A program made the position numbers and the translations under genes. DNA of 64,000 bases from Diphasiastrum complanatum (lineage: Eukaryota; Streptophyta; Lycopodiopsida; Lycopodiales; Lycopodiaceae), in NCBI GenBank assembly GCA_029204225.1, contig CM055105.1, positions 50,730,745-50,794,744 on the forward strand, written 5' to 3'. Shown one piece after another: positions 19,025 to 30,667 of this stretch. A model generated the notes under the pieces. The model was given only the letters and a program-made list of their open reading frames with translations, ran no database searches and was not told the origin of the DNA. Numbering within the stretch: position 1 is the first letter of the stretch; the number at the start of each line of letters is the position of its first letter.

Positions 19025-22000
19025 GTGAAGTGCTACTATTGTAGCAAGATGGGGCATTATGCCTCGGAATGCTTCAAGAGGAAGCAAGATCAAAGCCAAG
19101 CCAACACGAGCAAAGAGGAGGAGGAGGAGAGTTCACATGAGAACTCTCTCATGATGTCCATATTTTCTTCAACAAGCTTCAAAGGAGAAGATCCTTGGTG
19201 GATTGACTCGAGTGCTAGTTCACACATGACTAGTAAAAGGGAGTTTTTCTCTTCTCTCTTATCTTATGATGGACCTATAAAGTCTATCTATACGGAAAAT
19301 GATGAAGCTTGTAAGATTGAAGGAGTTGGTAGCATTCCCCTTTGCTTAGGATCTTCCAAAAAGATCAACATAGAAGGTGTTTTGTACATTCCTACAATAA
19401 CAAAGAATCTACTAAGTGTTGGCCAAATGGTAGACAATGATTTCAATGTTGACTTTGCTTCAAATGAATGTTTCATCAAGAAGAAGGGTAAGATAGTGGC
19501 TAAGGGCACTAGACTTGGCAAACTTTATAAGTTGGATGCATTTGTGGATACTAATGTTGTCATGTTGGCCGAGAAGAGCAAGATATCTACCTTTACTTTA
19601 TGGCACAAAAGACTTGGACATGTCAACTCGGGTTCCATGGAGGCTATGATCAAGGAGGAGTATGCTTTAGGCCTACCAAGGTCTATTGGGAAGGAAGACA
19701 AGGTTTGTGAAGCTTGTGCCTTATCCAAGGCACATAAGAAGGTGTTTCCTAACTACATCACAAAGTCATCTCATCCTCTTGAACTCATACACTCGGATGT
19801 GCACATTGCTAGCACCAAATCTAATGGAGGTTCATCCATGTTTTTAACCTTCATTGATGACTACTCAAGATATTGTTGGGTGTTCTTACTTTCCTTCAAG
19901 TCTCAAGTATTTGATACTTTTGTAAAGTTCAAGTTGTTTGTGGAAAAGCATCATAATCATAGCATCAAGATTCTTAGAAGTGACAATGGTGGAGAATTCA
20001 TCTCCAATGAGTTCAAGGCCTTTTGTGAGGAGGAAGGGATCAAGAAAGAGACTTCTTGTCCCTACACTCCTCAACAAAATGGAGTCGCTGAAAGAAAGAA
20101 TAGAACATTATGTGAATGTTCTAAGGCTTTAAGATTAGATGCTTGTTTGCCCAAATCCTTTTGGGGTGAGTCTCTTGTGTGTGCAAAATACTTGATGAAT
20201 AGGGTGTCTTGCAAAGCAATTGAAGGCAAAACTCCTTATGAGATGTTGTATGGAAAGAAACCCAATCTTAATCACTTGAAAGTTTTTGGGTGTATATGTT
20301 ATGTGAATGTGCCATTGGAAACAAGAACCAAGGAGGATCCATCTTCCACAAGAGGGATCATGCTTGGATATGCAAGCTCAAGCAAGGGCTACAAAGTCTA
20401 TCTCCCATCCTTAAAGAAATTTGTTGTTTCAAGGGATGTCATCTTTGATGAACATCATATGCATATGCTTGAAGAAGGCTCAAGTGCTCCAACAATCAAG
20501 AAGAAGATGGCCGAGGAGCAAGATCTTGGTTTTGAGGAGGAGCTCATGGAGGAGCAAGCACCAAACCCACCTATCACACCAAGGAGATCTTCAAGGGCAA
20601 AAGTGGAGCCATCAAGGCTCACATATCAAGGCAAAGGACAGCAAGTTGAGGGTATCTCATCCACTTCTTATGCTTTATCTAGTTTTGAAGAACCATCTAA
20701 TGTTGAAGATGCATTGAACTCCAAAGAATGGTATAAAGCTATGTTGGATGAGTATGATGCCTTGACTGAGAATGAAATTTGGTTGCTTGTTGAGAGACCT
20801 CAAAGGAATGTAATAGGATGCAAGTGGGTCTTCAAGCTTAAGTTGAATGCAAATGGGAGTGTTAACAAACATAAAGCAAGATTAGTTGCAAAAGGTTATG
20901 CTCAAGAGAGAGGGATAGACTATGAGGAAACTTTTGCACCCGTGGCCAAGATGGTCACAATAAGGCATTAATAATTGCACTTGCATCACATTTTGGATGG
21001 ATTCTATGTCAAATGGATGTCTCTAATGCTTTCTTGAATGGTTTTTTGGAAGAGGATATCTATATGGAGCAGCCACAAGGGTTCATCAAGCATGGAATGG
21101 AGAACAAAGTATGCCATCTCCAAAGAAGCATCTATGGCTTGAAGCAAGCCTCGAGATCTTGAAATTCAAGACTACATTGCTATCTTATTTCACTTTCTTT
21201 TGTTCAAAGTGAATATGATCTCACTCTTTACATTAAGTTTGATGATGTTGGTATTGTACTTTTACTCATTTATGTAGATGACATCATCATTAGTGGAAAT
21301 AGTGTTGATGGTATTGAAAAATCAAGATAGATCTATCCTTAGAGTTCAAGATGGTAGATCTAGGGTGTCTTCACTTCATCTTAGGCATAGACGTACTTAG
21401 AGGGTCTGATTTTATCTTTATAAGTCAAGTAAACTATGCTCAAAGTCTTTTGAAGAAGTTTAAGATGGAAGTATGCAAAAGTGTTGACACACCAATGGAG
21501 CAAGATGTAAAAGTGCCAAATGAAGATGATGAAAGATCCTTCATGGACATCACTTTGTTTAGGCAACTTATAGGTTCCTTAATGTGGATCACTATAACTA
21601 GACCAGATCTTAGCTTTAGTGTATGTAGGTTGAGCCAATCCATGCAAAAGCCATTGAATATCCATTAGAAAAAGGCTAAGAGGATTCTAAGATACATCTC
21701 GGGTACATTGGATTTTGGGATTCTATATAGAGGAGATGTGATTAACCTTCATGCATTTAGTGATTCAGATTTTGCATGGGACAAGAGGGATAGGAAATCA
21801 ACAAGTGCCTATTCAACTTTCATAGGAGAATGTGTGGTTTCATGGCTTTCAAAAAAGCAAGAAACTATATCTCTATCTTCAACCGAGGCCGAGTACAAAG
21901 CTTTGACAACCACTACAAAGGAGGTACTTTGGATCAAGAGATTATTGGTGGAGCTAAAGATCATGGATTCAAAGGAGACACCAATCATCTACAATGACAA

Positions 22001-22037
22001 TATATCAGCCCAACACCTTGCATCTAACCCAATCTTT
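19025..22037 (+). pseudogene. Copia D pol, decayed, cut by copia C
   Basis: It reads from the zinc knuckle CYYCSKMGHYASEC through a protease site changed to DSSASSHM (usually DSGASSHM), WHKRLGHVN, and the integrase motifs HSDVH, RSDNGGEF and QQNGVAERKN. The linker RRSSRAKVEPSRLTY and the RT start (VIGCKWVFKLK, AKGYAQERGIDY) follow. The frame breaks at 20970. RT continues in pieces (YVDDIIISG, stop at 21162, one-base loss near 21318), then NIH*KKAKRILRYIS and RNase H to ASNPIF, where copia C is inserted at 22038. It is nearly identical to 36854-39860 and shares several of its lesions. Confidence 0.87.
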
Positions 22038-22727
22038 TGTGAAAAGTACAGTACTAAGGACCATAAATGGATCTTTGAATGATCCACAAGGTGATTGTAT
22101 GCTTGTTAAACAATCTATCAGAAACTAGTCATCAGAAAACAAGATCTAGTTTAGCAGCTTGATAGGAAACAAGTAGAGACAATCAAAGCATTGATCAAAT
22201 AGTCTAATCCAACTCCACACGTGTGGAAATAAGGCTGTAGTACGGCCTGTAGACAGTGTTTACAAAGTGCCAAAGCTGGGTTTCATTGAAAAATAGAGTA
22301 ATCACCATACAATGAGAGGAAACTCGAGTTTCTCCTTGAGGCTCAAAAAAGTTTCTATCTTCTCACTATGGAGAATGGAAATACATATTAAAACACATTT
22401 CCTTTGCAAAGTTAGGTGAAAATCCAGCATGTAATAAGGAAGTAGACTCCACTTTCTTGCCCTAATGTGAAAACCCTAGCCTAGATCCAAGAGTCATGCT
22501 TGGTAGGTGCATGGTAGGTACAAATCTCATCATATATCATGGTCTAGATCCTACAAAGTAGGAATCACTACCAAATAGACACAACCACTCCTCTTGACTC
22601 GTGGTAACCTACTTTAGGTGTGTATGTACAAGTGGCACTTTGGCCATTCAAGTAACCAACAAACAATATTGACAAAATGTACAATATTCTACATGGCTAG
22701 ATTTGCCAATGTAGGCAATTTTTCACA
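22038..22727 (-). repeat. 3' LTR of copia C
   Basis: It is 690 bp, starts TGTGAAAAATTGCC and ends GTACTTTTCACA in element orientation, with a CCACACGTGTGG palindrome at 22215-22226. Its central part (about 22320-22615) is in opposite orientation to that of the related LTR at 14726. No good TATA box is visible in the coding direction. Confidence 0.9.
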
Positions 22728-25700
22728 CTCCTCCTCAAATCTAGCCTTGGAGATCACAATGCTTTTATCAATAACTCCAATTGAAGATCTAAGCTTGACA
22801 AATGAATCTTTAGGTAAAGGTTTAGTAAACAAGTCAGCCAAGCAACTTGATGATGGCATGTGTTGGAGCTTGATCTCTTTAGCTTGCACTTTTTCCCTCA
22901 CGAAATGATGAGCAATTTCGATGTGTTTGCTCCTTGCATGGAATGTAGGATTAGTTGCAAGTGATTGGGCTGATTGGTTGTCACAATAGATGATAGGAAT
23001 CTCCTCCTCCATGACATGAAGCTCCACCAATAGCCTTTTGAGCCACAAGACCTCCTTGCATGTTGATGTCAAGGCCTTGTATTCGGATTCTGTGGAAGAT
23101 AGGGAGATGGTATCTTGTTTTTTGGAAAGCCATGATACTACTCCATCACATAGAAAGGTGGCAAAGGCACTTGTTGATCTTCTATCCACTTTGTCACCTG
23201 CAAAATCCGAGTCACTGTAGGCTCTTAAGCCAAGATTAGTTCCTCTATACAAAATACCAAAATTCTTAGTGAATGAAATGTATCTAAGAACTCTTTTGGC
23301 CATCTTCCAATGTGAAACTAGAGGACTTTGCATGAATTGGCTTAACTTTCCAACACTATAACTAAGATCAGGTCTAGTTATAGTTAAATAGATCAAGGAG
23401 CCAATAAGCCTTCTATATAATGTGATGTCCTCAAAGGATGCTTCATCACAACCAATAGATGCTTTTACATGTTGCTCCATTGGTGTCTCAATGCCTTTAC
23501 AATTCTTCATTCCAAATCTATCTAGGATGGATGTAGCATATTTAGATTGACAAATGAAGCTAAAATCACATCCTCTAATAACCTCTATTCCAAGAATGGA
23601 GCTCAATAGGCCGAGATCTACCATCTTAAACTCTTTTGCTAAAGCAATTTTTACATCTCTGATTCCATCTAGATCATTACCACTCAAGATAATGTCATCT
23701 ACATACAAAACAAGAATAATGATCATGCCATCATGAAAACTTATATACAATGATGGATCATAGGCACTCGTTACAAAATTGATGGAAATGAGAAAAGAGT
23801 TTAGCCTAGAGTACCATGCTCTAGGTGCTTGCTTGAGCCCATAAAGGCTCTTCTTCAAAAAACACACCTTTCCTTCATGCTTTGCCTTGATGAAGCCCTC
23901 GGGTTGCCTCATGTAGATCTCTTCCTCCAAATAACCATTGAGGAATGCATTTGTGAAGTCAAGTTGGAATAGCTCCCAATTGAAGGTTGTAGCAAGACTA
24001 ATGATCAACCTGATAGTAACAAGCTTAGCCACAGGAGCAAAAGTCTCATCATAGTCAATGCCTTTGGTTTGTAAAAACCCTTTGGCAACAAGCCTAGCTT
24101 TATGCTTGCTTATTGATCCATCTTGATTATACTTCAATCTAAACACCCACTTGCAATCAAGAGGTTTCTTCCCTTGAGGAAGATCCACAAGATCCCAAGT
24201 ATGATTCTCAATAAGAGCATCATACTCTACTTGCATAGCATCCATCCAACTTTTAGACTTACAAGCATCTTCATAGCATGTTGGCTCATCTAACATTGAA
24301 GTAAGAAAGGTGTAAGATGTGAAAGATGATGAGCCTTCCCTTTGATCACCTTGACCATCATAGGTGAGCCTCAATGGCTCGGATCTTGCCCTTGTAGATC
24401 TTCTTGGAGTTCTTGGAGTTCTTGGAGTTCTTGCATCTTGAGGTGGATCCTCAAGTTCTTCTTCACTTGGAAGCTCCTCCTCCATCCTAGCATGATCCTT
24501 GGCATCAAGATGATTAGTAGCATTATCATCCAAATCACAAGCATGTCCTTCATCAAAAATAACATCCCTAATCACTATCACCTTGCTAGTGATTGGATTG
24601 AAGACTCTATAACCTTTGCTATTCTCACCATATCCCACAAAGATGCCTTTGATGGATGTTGCATCATCCTTCCTTCTCTTATCCAAGGATTGGTGTACAT
24701 AGCAAGTGGATCCAAAAACTTTGAGATCTTTGAGATTGGGCTTCTCTCCAAATAGAGCTTCAAATGGTGTGATTCCTCCAATGGCTTGGTTTGGCAATCT
24801 ATTGCACAAATAGTTAGCACAAGTTATTGCTTCACCCCAAAATGGTTTGGATAGAGAAGCATCTAGCCTTAAGGCCTTAGCACACTCACAAAGAGATCTA
24901 TTTCTTCTCTCACTCACTCCATTTTGTTGAGGGGTGTATGGACATGACAACTCCCTCTTTATGCCATTAGAAATACAAAAGTCAATCAACTTATTGGAGA
25001 CATATTCACCTCCATTATCACTCCTTGATACCTTAATCTTGGTACTAAGTTGATTTTCTACCAAAGTCTTGAACTTTACAAAAGAACCAAACACCATTGA
25101 TTTGCTAGACAAGAGGTACATCCAACAAAATCTAGAATAGTCATCAATGAAGATTACATAGTACTTGGCACCACCATTAGACTCATGTGAAAAACTATGA
25201 ACATCCGAATGGATGAGTTCAAGAGGAGAGTTTGATCTTGATGTAGATCTTGAGAAAGGTAGCTTGTGAGCCTTTGAGAGGCTGCATGCTTCACATCTCT
25301 TCCCACACTTTGACAAATGCTTGGGGAGTCCAACTGCAAGCTCCTTTGTAGCCATAGATTCCATGGCTTTGTAGTTGGGGTGGCCCAACCTTTTGTGCCA
25401 CAGTTCCACCTTTGATAGCTCCACCTTTGCCAAGTTAACACTCTCTACTGCAAAATTAGCATCAAGCTTAAACAATCTACCTTGCTTAAAGCCTTTGGCT
25501 ATACATTCATCATTTCTAAGGATGGAACAAACACCAAGCTTAAATTGTACATCTAGGCCATTATCCATTAACTGGCCAACACTAAGCAAATTCTTGGTTA
25601 ACTTAGGAACATAAAGAACATTATCTAGATTCATCCTTTTGGATGATCCCACATACAAGGGAATTGTTCCTATTCCACTTATCTTACATTCTTGACTACT

Positions 25701-26609
25701 TGCAGTATAGATTAATCTATGTAAGTCATTGTAAAAAAGTAAGGTGGAGAATATGTCCTTTTGATATGTCATGTGGGAACTTGCCCCACTATCAATCCAC
25801 CAAGAATCATTGGTGTTGCTCTTGGATGATGGTGGTTTGCTGGAAACCATCAAGGATGACTCTTCATCCTCCTCTTCCTCCTGATGTGCAATGTTGCTTT
25901 GTTTGTTCTCTTGTGCCTTCTTCTTCTTGAGACATTCTAATGCAAAATGTCCTTTCTTTCCACAGAAAAAACATTTGTACTTGGACTTGTCTTTGATCTT
26001 GCCCTGCAGAGAAATAGCATTCATTCTTGCATTGGTATGCAACATCCTACACTCTTCAGCTACTAATACACTGTGTAGCTTGTCTATAGTAGGCAAAGTG
26101 TCTTGGATTGCAAAGCTTTGGACCAAATTTGTAAAGCCACTCCCTAGACCATTTAGGACATGAACAAGCTCACTATCTTGAATCTTCTCTCCAATGGAAG
26201 CTAACTCCCTATTAAGAGACTTGATTCTTAGCACATAATCTTGTGCATTCTCATCACTCCTCTTCATGCTTTGTAGAATCTGGTTTCTAAGCATGAGAAC
26301 CCTCGAAGTGTTACTAGACTCATAGATAGATTTTAAAGATTCCCAAGCCTCTTTAGCACTCTTACATGATGATACTTCCCTTAAAAGATCATTGCTTACA
26401 TTCATCTTAATATAGTGAAGTGCAAGCCTAGACCTCTTCTTGTATCTCACTAATTCCTGTGCACCTAGAGGTTCATCTTCATCATCTATTAGAAACTCAT
26501 AAAGATCCTGGAGCACCATTAGTGACTCCATCCTCACTTTCCAAATATCATAATTGGTAGAATTTAACCTCTCACTAGCTTCTAGAAGGTAGGCTTCCAC
26601 TGATCCCAT
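22689..26609 (-). CDS. Copia C Gag-Pol polyprotein, intact (1306 residues)
   Basis: The frame opens MGSVEAYLLEASERLN with the copia gag domain. A CCHC knuckle CFFCGKKGHFALEC lies at residues 213-226, protease DSGASSHM from 273, then WHKRLGHPN. Integrase has D469, D531 and E567 (35 residues between the last two). The linker has a short repeated RTPRTPRTPRR. RT has YVDD at 969-972, and RNase H has YSDSDFAGD and SSTESEYKAL. The C-terminal EKLPTLANLAM and stop are encoded within the 3' LTR. One Ile/Val-type residue appears missing in the gag (HVLNGL, where B has QVILNGL) but the frame is kept. Length and domain order are normal, so the protein could be functional if expressed, possibly also supplying proteins to defective relatives. 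Confidence 0.94.
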   Translation of the reverse strand: MGSVEAYLLEASERLNSTNYDIWKVRMESLMVLQDLYEFLIDDEDEPLGAQELVRYKKRSRLALHYIKMNVSNDLLREVSSCKSAKEAWESLKSIYESSNTSRVLMLRNQILQSMKRSDENAQDYVLRIKSLNRELASIGEKIQDSELVHVLNGLGSGFTNLVQSFAIQDTLPTIDKLHSVLVAEECRMLHTNARMNAISLQGKIKDKSKYKCFFCGKKGHFALECLKKKKAQENKQSNIAHQEEEEDEESSLMVSSKPPSSKSNTNDSWWIDSGASSHMTYQKDIFSTLLFYNDLHRLIYTASSQECKISGIGTIPLYVGSSKRMNLDNVLYVPKLTKNLLSVGQLMDNGLDVQFKLGVCSILRNDECIAKGFKQGRLFKLDANFAVESVNLAKVELSKVELWHKRLGHPNYKAMESMATKELAVGLPKHLSKCGKRCEACSLSKAHKLPFSRSTSRSNSPLELIHSDVHSFSHESNGGAKYYVIFIDDYSRFCWMYLLSSKSMVFGSFVKFKTLVENQLSTKIKVSRSDNGGEYVSNKLIDFCISNGIKRELSCPYTPQQNGVSERRNRSLCECAKALRLDASLSKPFWGEAITCANYLCNRLPNQAIGGITPFEALFGEKPNLKDLKVFGSTCYVHQSLDKRRKDDATSIKGIFVGYGENSKGYRVFNPITSKVIVIRDVIFDEGHACDLDDNATNHLDAKDHARMEEELPSEEELEDPPQDARTPRTPRTPRRSTRARSEPLRLTYDGQGDQREGSSSFTSYTFLTSMLDEPTCYEDACKSKSWMDAMQVEYDALIENHTWDLVDLPQGKKPLDCKWVFRLKYNQDGSISKHKARLVAKGFLQTKGIDYDETFAPVAKLVTIRLIISLATTFNWELFQLDFTNAFLNGYLEEEIYMRQPEGFIKAKHEGKVCFLKKSLYGLKQAPRAWYSRLNSFLISINFVTSAYDPSLYISFHDGMIIILVLYVDDIILSGNDLDGIRDVKIALAKEFKMVDLGLLSSILGIEVIRGCDFSFICQSKYATSILDRFGMKNCKGIETPMEQHVKASIGCDEASFEDITLYRRLIGSLIYLTITRPDLSYSVGKLSQFMQSPLVSHWKMAKRVLRYISFTKNFGILYRGTNLGLRAYSDSDFAGDKVDRRSTSAFATFLCDGVVSWLSKKQDTISLSSTESEYKALTSTCKEVLWLKRLLVELHVMEEEIPIIYCDNQSAQSLATNPTFHARSKHIEIAHHFVREKVQAKEIKLQHMPSSSCLADLFTKPLPKDSFVKLRSSIGVIDKSIVISKARFEEECEKLPTLANLAM

Positions 26610-27228
26610 CTTAATAGCAAGATTCTACACACAAGATATAGATTTGTTTGGACCTGAAACTCACAAAGGTTTCTAACTTGCAGTGTTTCACTCAAATGTT
26701 GACTTCTAATCCAACAGATGGATTTGTAATCATAGTTCTATCACTCCCTCACAAGCTGGAATGAAGATAAGATGAGATGAAAACTACACTCAAGCAAATC
26801 TTGCCAATCTTGGCTATTCTTGGACCAAAACTGACTCTATCTCTCTCATTCACTTTAATGTACTTTCAAGACCTGGTTTCCACTTTAAGAAGGTTTGAAA
26901 TCAGCCTAGATTAATTCGTTTTCATGAAACAAATTCAAAACTAATCAATGGCAAGTGATCTTGGTAGCTTATCCTAGGATTTGCACCAAAAATTACATCA
27001 AACTGACACTATATGAATTTTCTATGATCCAATGAATATGGGTTATTAAATGCTGGTTCAGAGATGGCCACACGTGTGAACAATACGGATTTTGATCCTG
27101 AAAAAGTTTGGGATCAAATCCCCTCACCAAAACCTGGATACCAGCTCGCCCTTCCAATACTAGCTTTTTGCACCAAAACCTGCTAAAATTGGATTAGATT
27201 CAAACACAGATCAATGGCCTTGTACTTG
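26610..27228 (-). other. Untranslated leader of copia C
   Basis: About 620 bp between primer site and gag start, without a convincing frame in element orientation. It holds another CACACGTGTG palindrome near 27070 with AATACGG beside it. Confidence 0.6.
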
Positions 27229-27240
27229 GCTCTGATACCA
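27229..27240 (-). promoter_or_regulatory. Primer-binding site of copia C (initiator tRNA-Met)
   Basis: In element orientation TGGTATCAGAGC directly follows the remnant 5' LTR, a perfect initiator tRNA-Met complement. Confidence 0.93.
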
Positions 27241-27419
27241 TGTGAAAAGTACAGTACTAAGGACCATAAATGGATCTTTGAATGATCCACAAGGTGATTG
27301 TATGCTTGTTAAACAATCTATCAGAAACTAGTCATCAGAAAACAAGATCTAGTTTAGCAGCTTGATAGGAAACAAGTAGAGACAATCAAAGCATTGATCA
27401 AATAGTCTAATCCAACTCC
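27241..27419 (-). repeat. 5' LTR remnant of copia C
   Basis: It matches the first 179 bp (plus-strand order) of 22038-22727 and breaks off after tccaactcc, just before the CCACACGTGTGG palindrome. The rest, including any promoter, is lost. Confidence 0.9.
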
Positions 27420-27930
27420 CCATCATGAGCTCTCAGGTAGAGAGAGAAAGCTAGAAATCCAATGACACTCAAAATCCACAAAATCACCAAATCGATTAGA
27501 TCCAAAATGAGGAGTACAATGATACTAGTAGATCCACGAGCTACCACTATGCTTAACTATGATTGGACCACACTTTGTCACCTCTTAATCCTATTGGACT
27601 ATTGATCCATGCACCTCTTAATTCTACTGGACTATATTCAAGCACACCTCAAATTCCTATTGGACCTCACATGGTTCCACCTCTAAATCCTATTGGACTT
27701 CTTAGAATTCATCAAACAGAAGCATTACACTTGTCTACACTCTAATTGGCATGAGTTTAGTTTCTTACTCTATTTTGGCTCAATAGTGGCATTACAAGTG
27801 GAAATGCATAATTTGCCATCTATGCCAAATTTGTTCCTATCAACATCCTACACCTAGATGCTTGATATAAAATCATAAGACCCCTATATCTAACACAGAT
27901 AATCTTTTTCAATTCTACACATTGGGCACT
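27420..27930. other. Unassigned sequence with a degenerate CCTATTGGAC repeat
   Basis: No gene is supported. Between about 27575 and 27705 a unit of roughly 30-50 bp recurs about five times around the core aatcctattggac, usually preceded by cacctc. This may be the remnant of an LTR or leader belonging to the copia E piece that follows. A 60-codon plus-strand opening over it merely reflects the repeat. Confidence 0.4.
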
Positions 27931-28985
27931 CATGATCATTAGCAGTATAAATAGATCTCTTGAGTCCTTTGTAAGGTAAGATTGAGTCAAATGACTCTTT
28001 TGAACGGCTCATATGCGAAGAAGCTCCACTATCTAGGTACCAAGCTCCATCTTTCTTGAAAGGTGATGAAGAAAGACTGGACACCATCCTTCTCCATCAC
28101 TTGCCACAAAATATTCTTCAATCTCTTTGGAGAGATTAGCCTGCTTGAGTTGGTTTTTCTTCTTTAAGAAATTAAAGGCATAGTGCCCCTTCTTGCCACA
28201 GGAGAAACACTTCACTTTCTTCTTCTTGGTCTTTGAGTTAGAAGGATGAGATGTATCATACTCTTCACCATCTTTGTCTCAATCTTTGGCTTTGTCTTTG
28301 TTGGATGCTTGAGAGAACTGGTTCTTACTCCTTCCTTTATGCTTGTCTTTTACAAAGAGGGCTTTGTCACTTCTACCATGCTCGAGTTTGTTCATCCTGG
28401 AGAGTTTATAGCTTTGTCTAGATTCTTCAAAAATAAGAATTCCTTGGAGAGTTTCTAGATTAGGAAACTCCTCCTTAATAGCAAAAGACTGAACAAGATT
28501 ATCATAGTCATCTTTCAAGCCATTCAGTATGACTTGAACTAGCTCATCTTGGTTAATAGTAACACCAACACAGGAATGCTCTCTATGTAAATCTTTAACT
28601 CTCAGAACATAGTTAGATGCACTCTCTTCACTTCTTTGGAAACTTTGAAAAATATGATTCCTAAGAGTGAGTATTCTAGAAGTATTCTTTGCTTCATAGA
28701 TGGAATTTAATGCATCCCGAGATTCTTTGGCTATAGTGCAAGATCCTATCTCTCTCAGAATTTCATTAGATACATTCATCTTAATGAAATGTAGAGCCAT
28801 TCTAGCTCTTTTCTTATACTTAAGAATTTCAGCCTATGCTTGAGGCTCCTCCTCAACACCAAGCACAATATCCATAACATCATGGAGTATTAAAATAGAC
28901 TCCATTCTGAACTTCCAATTGAGTAATTAAAAGTGTTTAGTCTTTCACTGGCTTCTAGAAGATATCTTCCCTGAGACAATATGTT
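27931..28985 (-). pseudogene. Copia E gag and protease fragment
   Basis: On the minus strand a gag N-terminus (YLLEASERLNTFNYS, with a frameshift after it) leads to the open gag segment 28279-28800 (MALHFIKMNVSNEILREIG, VLRVKDLHREHS, LVQSFAIKE). A knuckle CFSCGKKGHYAFNF follows, with the last Cys changed to Phe, then protease DSGASSHMSRSKESF, ending at IYTANDHECP. The initiator appears changed to TTG, an in-frame stop lies in EEPQA*AEIL, and at least two frameshifts are present. Nothing beyond the protease remains. Confidence 0.8.
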
Positions 28986-30400
28986 TGAGCTTGTTCCAAT
29001 CAGACTTAGAGTTGCTGCTCTCTTTCACTATAGGTATTTTCAAGGATGTACTACCTTCCTATGTGAAACACTTGCAACTATATTTGAGATGACTCTCAAA
29101 TATTCCACAAGACAAGTTATCTAGATCAGACACACAAAGTGGATTGAGACACTTTGGCTAGTTTGAATCCTACTTTTGGCACGTGTGAATTTCTTAAAAA
29201 GAAAACACAATTGACTCTCAAAATGCTCAAAAGGTGTTCATTACTTCAAACTTATTCTTGATCTTTAATTTCTTGTGTAGGATGCTCAAAACAATGGATT
29301 CAGAACAAAGCAAGAATGAATCAAATCAAAATGCTGTCACTCGGATTTTGGACCTATCCCTATCCTATTTAAGAGCTTATAACTCTTGCTAGTTTGGTTT
29401 CAATTTCTATGGAAAGTACAGATCATAAGCTTTTCATCAAGCTATAACACTGCTATCTTTGGATCTATAAGCAAGGAAAACAAAGGGACTGAAAATCTCT
29501 GATTTTCACACATGCGGAATTCTAGCATTCCGTACTACCACATTTCAGGTCTAAAAATTCAGTTCCAATCCGATTTGATCCAAATACACTTCAAAGAAAG
29601 GTGAGAAAAAGTGCAAAACTGTTTTTTTGCTTGATTTAGCTCTCAATTTCTTGTACAATCAGAGATGTTAGCATGCAAAGCTTCATTTGGCATCTCTAAT
29701 TTGACAAAATTTCCAGATTTCACACGTGTGGGGAATGTCCACAAGTATGATGGATCTAATTAAGCTTTGTGATTAGCACAGTAACCTGATTCTAGATTGA
29801 TTGGCAAGATCTAGTTCAGAAGAAATGGCTTAACCACAATCTAGCATGCTAAGCAACTGAATATGATAGTAATGAATCAATAATTAGCAAAGGTACAAGA
29901 TATCAGTGTATAAGCATTAGCTTCAACACGAGTTAGAGAGAGAAAGATAGAGAGATAACAAGCAAAATAGTTTAGATCCAAAATGGCATGAGGTAGCTAC
30001 AAAACTTTGGTTCTTCATCATTGATTGTGAGGAGAGCTACACATATTTATGGAGTTTGAGGTAGCTCGAGGTAGAACCACATCCATTCATTACAAAATGA
30101 CATCTAGAGTCTATGTGACATTTGTCACTTGCCATGCATGAAATTGTACCAACTTTTTACAAGTGTGCTAGTTCTAACTAACAAAGTACAAATCATCATG
30201 CATGTGTCCATTACACTTTGTGCATGCCTTGCATGTCACTATGGATCACTTACAATTAATGCATGTGAATTGCCACGAGTTTCTACAAGCATGACTTTGC
30301 TAATTCTATGTCTACAAACTATGTGCAAGTTGTATTCTTTAATCTAAATATTACATAACCATGTAGCGCGAGTTCTATGTAGGCCAAACTTGGAATTTTG
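28986..30400 (-). repeat. Copia E leader and probable 5' LTR
   Basis: This non-coding sequence lies upstream of the E gag. It contains a TATA-like ATAAATAT in element orientation (30043-30050), a CT-rich stretch after it, and G-box palindromes at 29721-29730 (CACACGTGTG) and near 29170 and 29510. About 225 bp (29822-30047) recur at 41289-41514. I could not find a tRNA-iMet primer site or exact LTR ends, so the boundaries are approximate. Confidence 0.55.
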
Positions 30401-30403
30401 CAT

Positions 30404-30667
30404 TTATGAGCTACATACTTGCATGGTACAACATTTGTAGCAGGCCAAGAAATCAATATGGATTGTTTTTTCAATTTTAACAGAAATAGGCCACAGGGAA
30501 TAACTGAAGTTTATCTTGTGGAAAAACTTCGTCATAAACCCTACATGATTTAGAAAGATATGGAGAAATTTGATGGGATCTGATAACCAATTGTATTTTC
30601 GTATATGTAGACGAGGAGACCTTCTAACAATAATTGGTGGTGGGTTCATTGGTCCTCCTTCAGCCAT
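30404..30667 (-). pseudogene. Ty3/gypsy gag N-terminal fragment
   Basis: The minus-strand frame opens MAEGGPMNPPPIIVRRSPRL, then KYNWLSDPIKFLHIFLNH. This parallels MAGPSNPPPKLEKRLPRI and KYDGESNPTRFLQEFNN at the start of the gypsy H gag at 47438. After about 60 residues the similarity fades (LWPISVK against LFPMILQ). It is a divergent, truncated gypsy gag start with no other part of the element nearby. Confidence 0.6.

Larger units (their letters stand above)
22038..27419 (-). mobile_element. Copia C with intact polyprotein and truncated 5' LTR
   Basis: This minus-strand element has a full 690-bp 3' LTR (22038-22727), one uninterrupted polyprotein, a leader, a perfect tRNA-iMet primer site and then only 179 bp of the 5' LTR. 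The promoter-bearing outer part is missing, so it is probably not transcribable from its own LTR. It inserted into the RNase H region of copia D; the equivalent site at 39860 is empty. No target duplication can be checked because the right end is lost. Confidence 0.92.

Noticed and set aside
18971-19025. Programmed readthrough or frameshift between gag and pol in copia D
   Set aside because: The stop is shared by two copies, but the same copies have a changed protease motif and further stops, and a divergent D copy has a sense codon there; decay in a common source is simpler.
24342-24755. 137-codon plus-strand frame opposite copia C pol
   Set aside because: It is antisense to an intact, conserved polyprotein and has no recognisable domain; the coding signal belongs to the minus strand.
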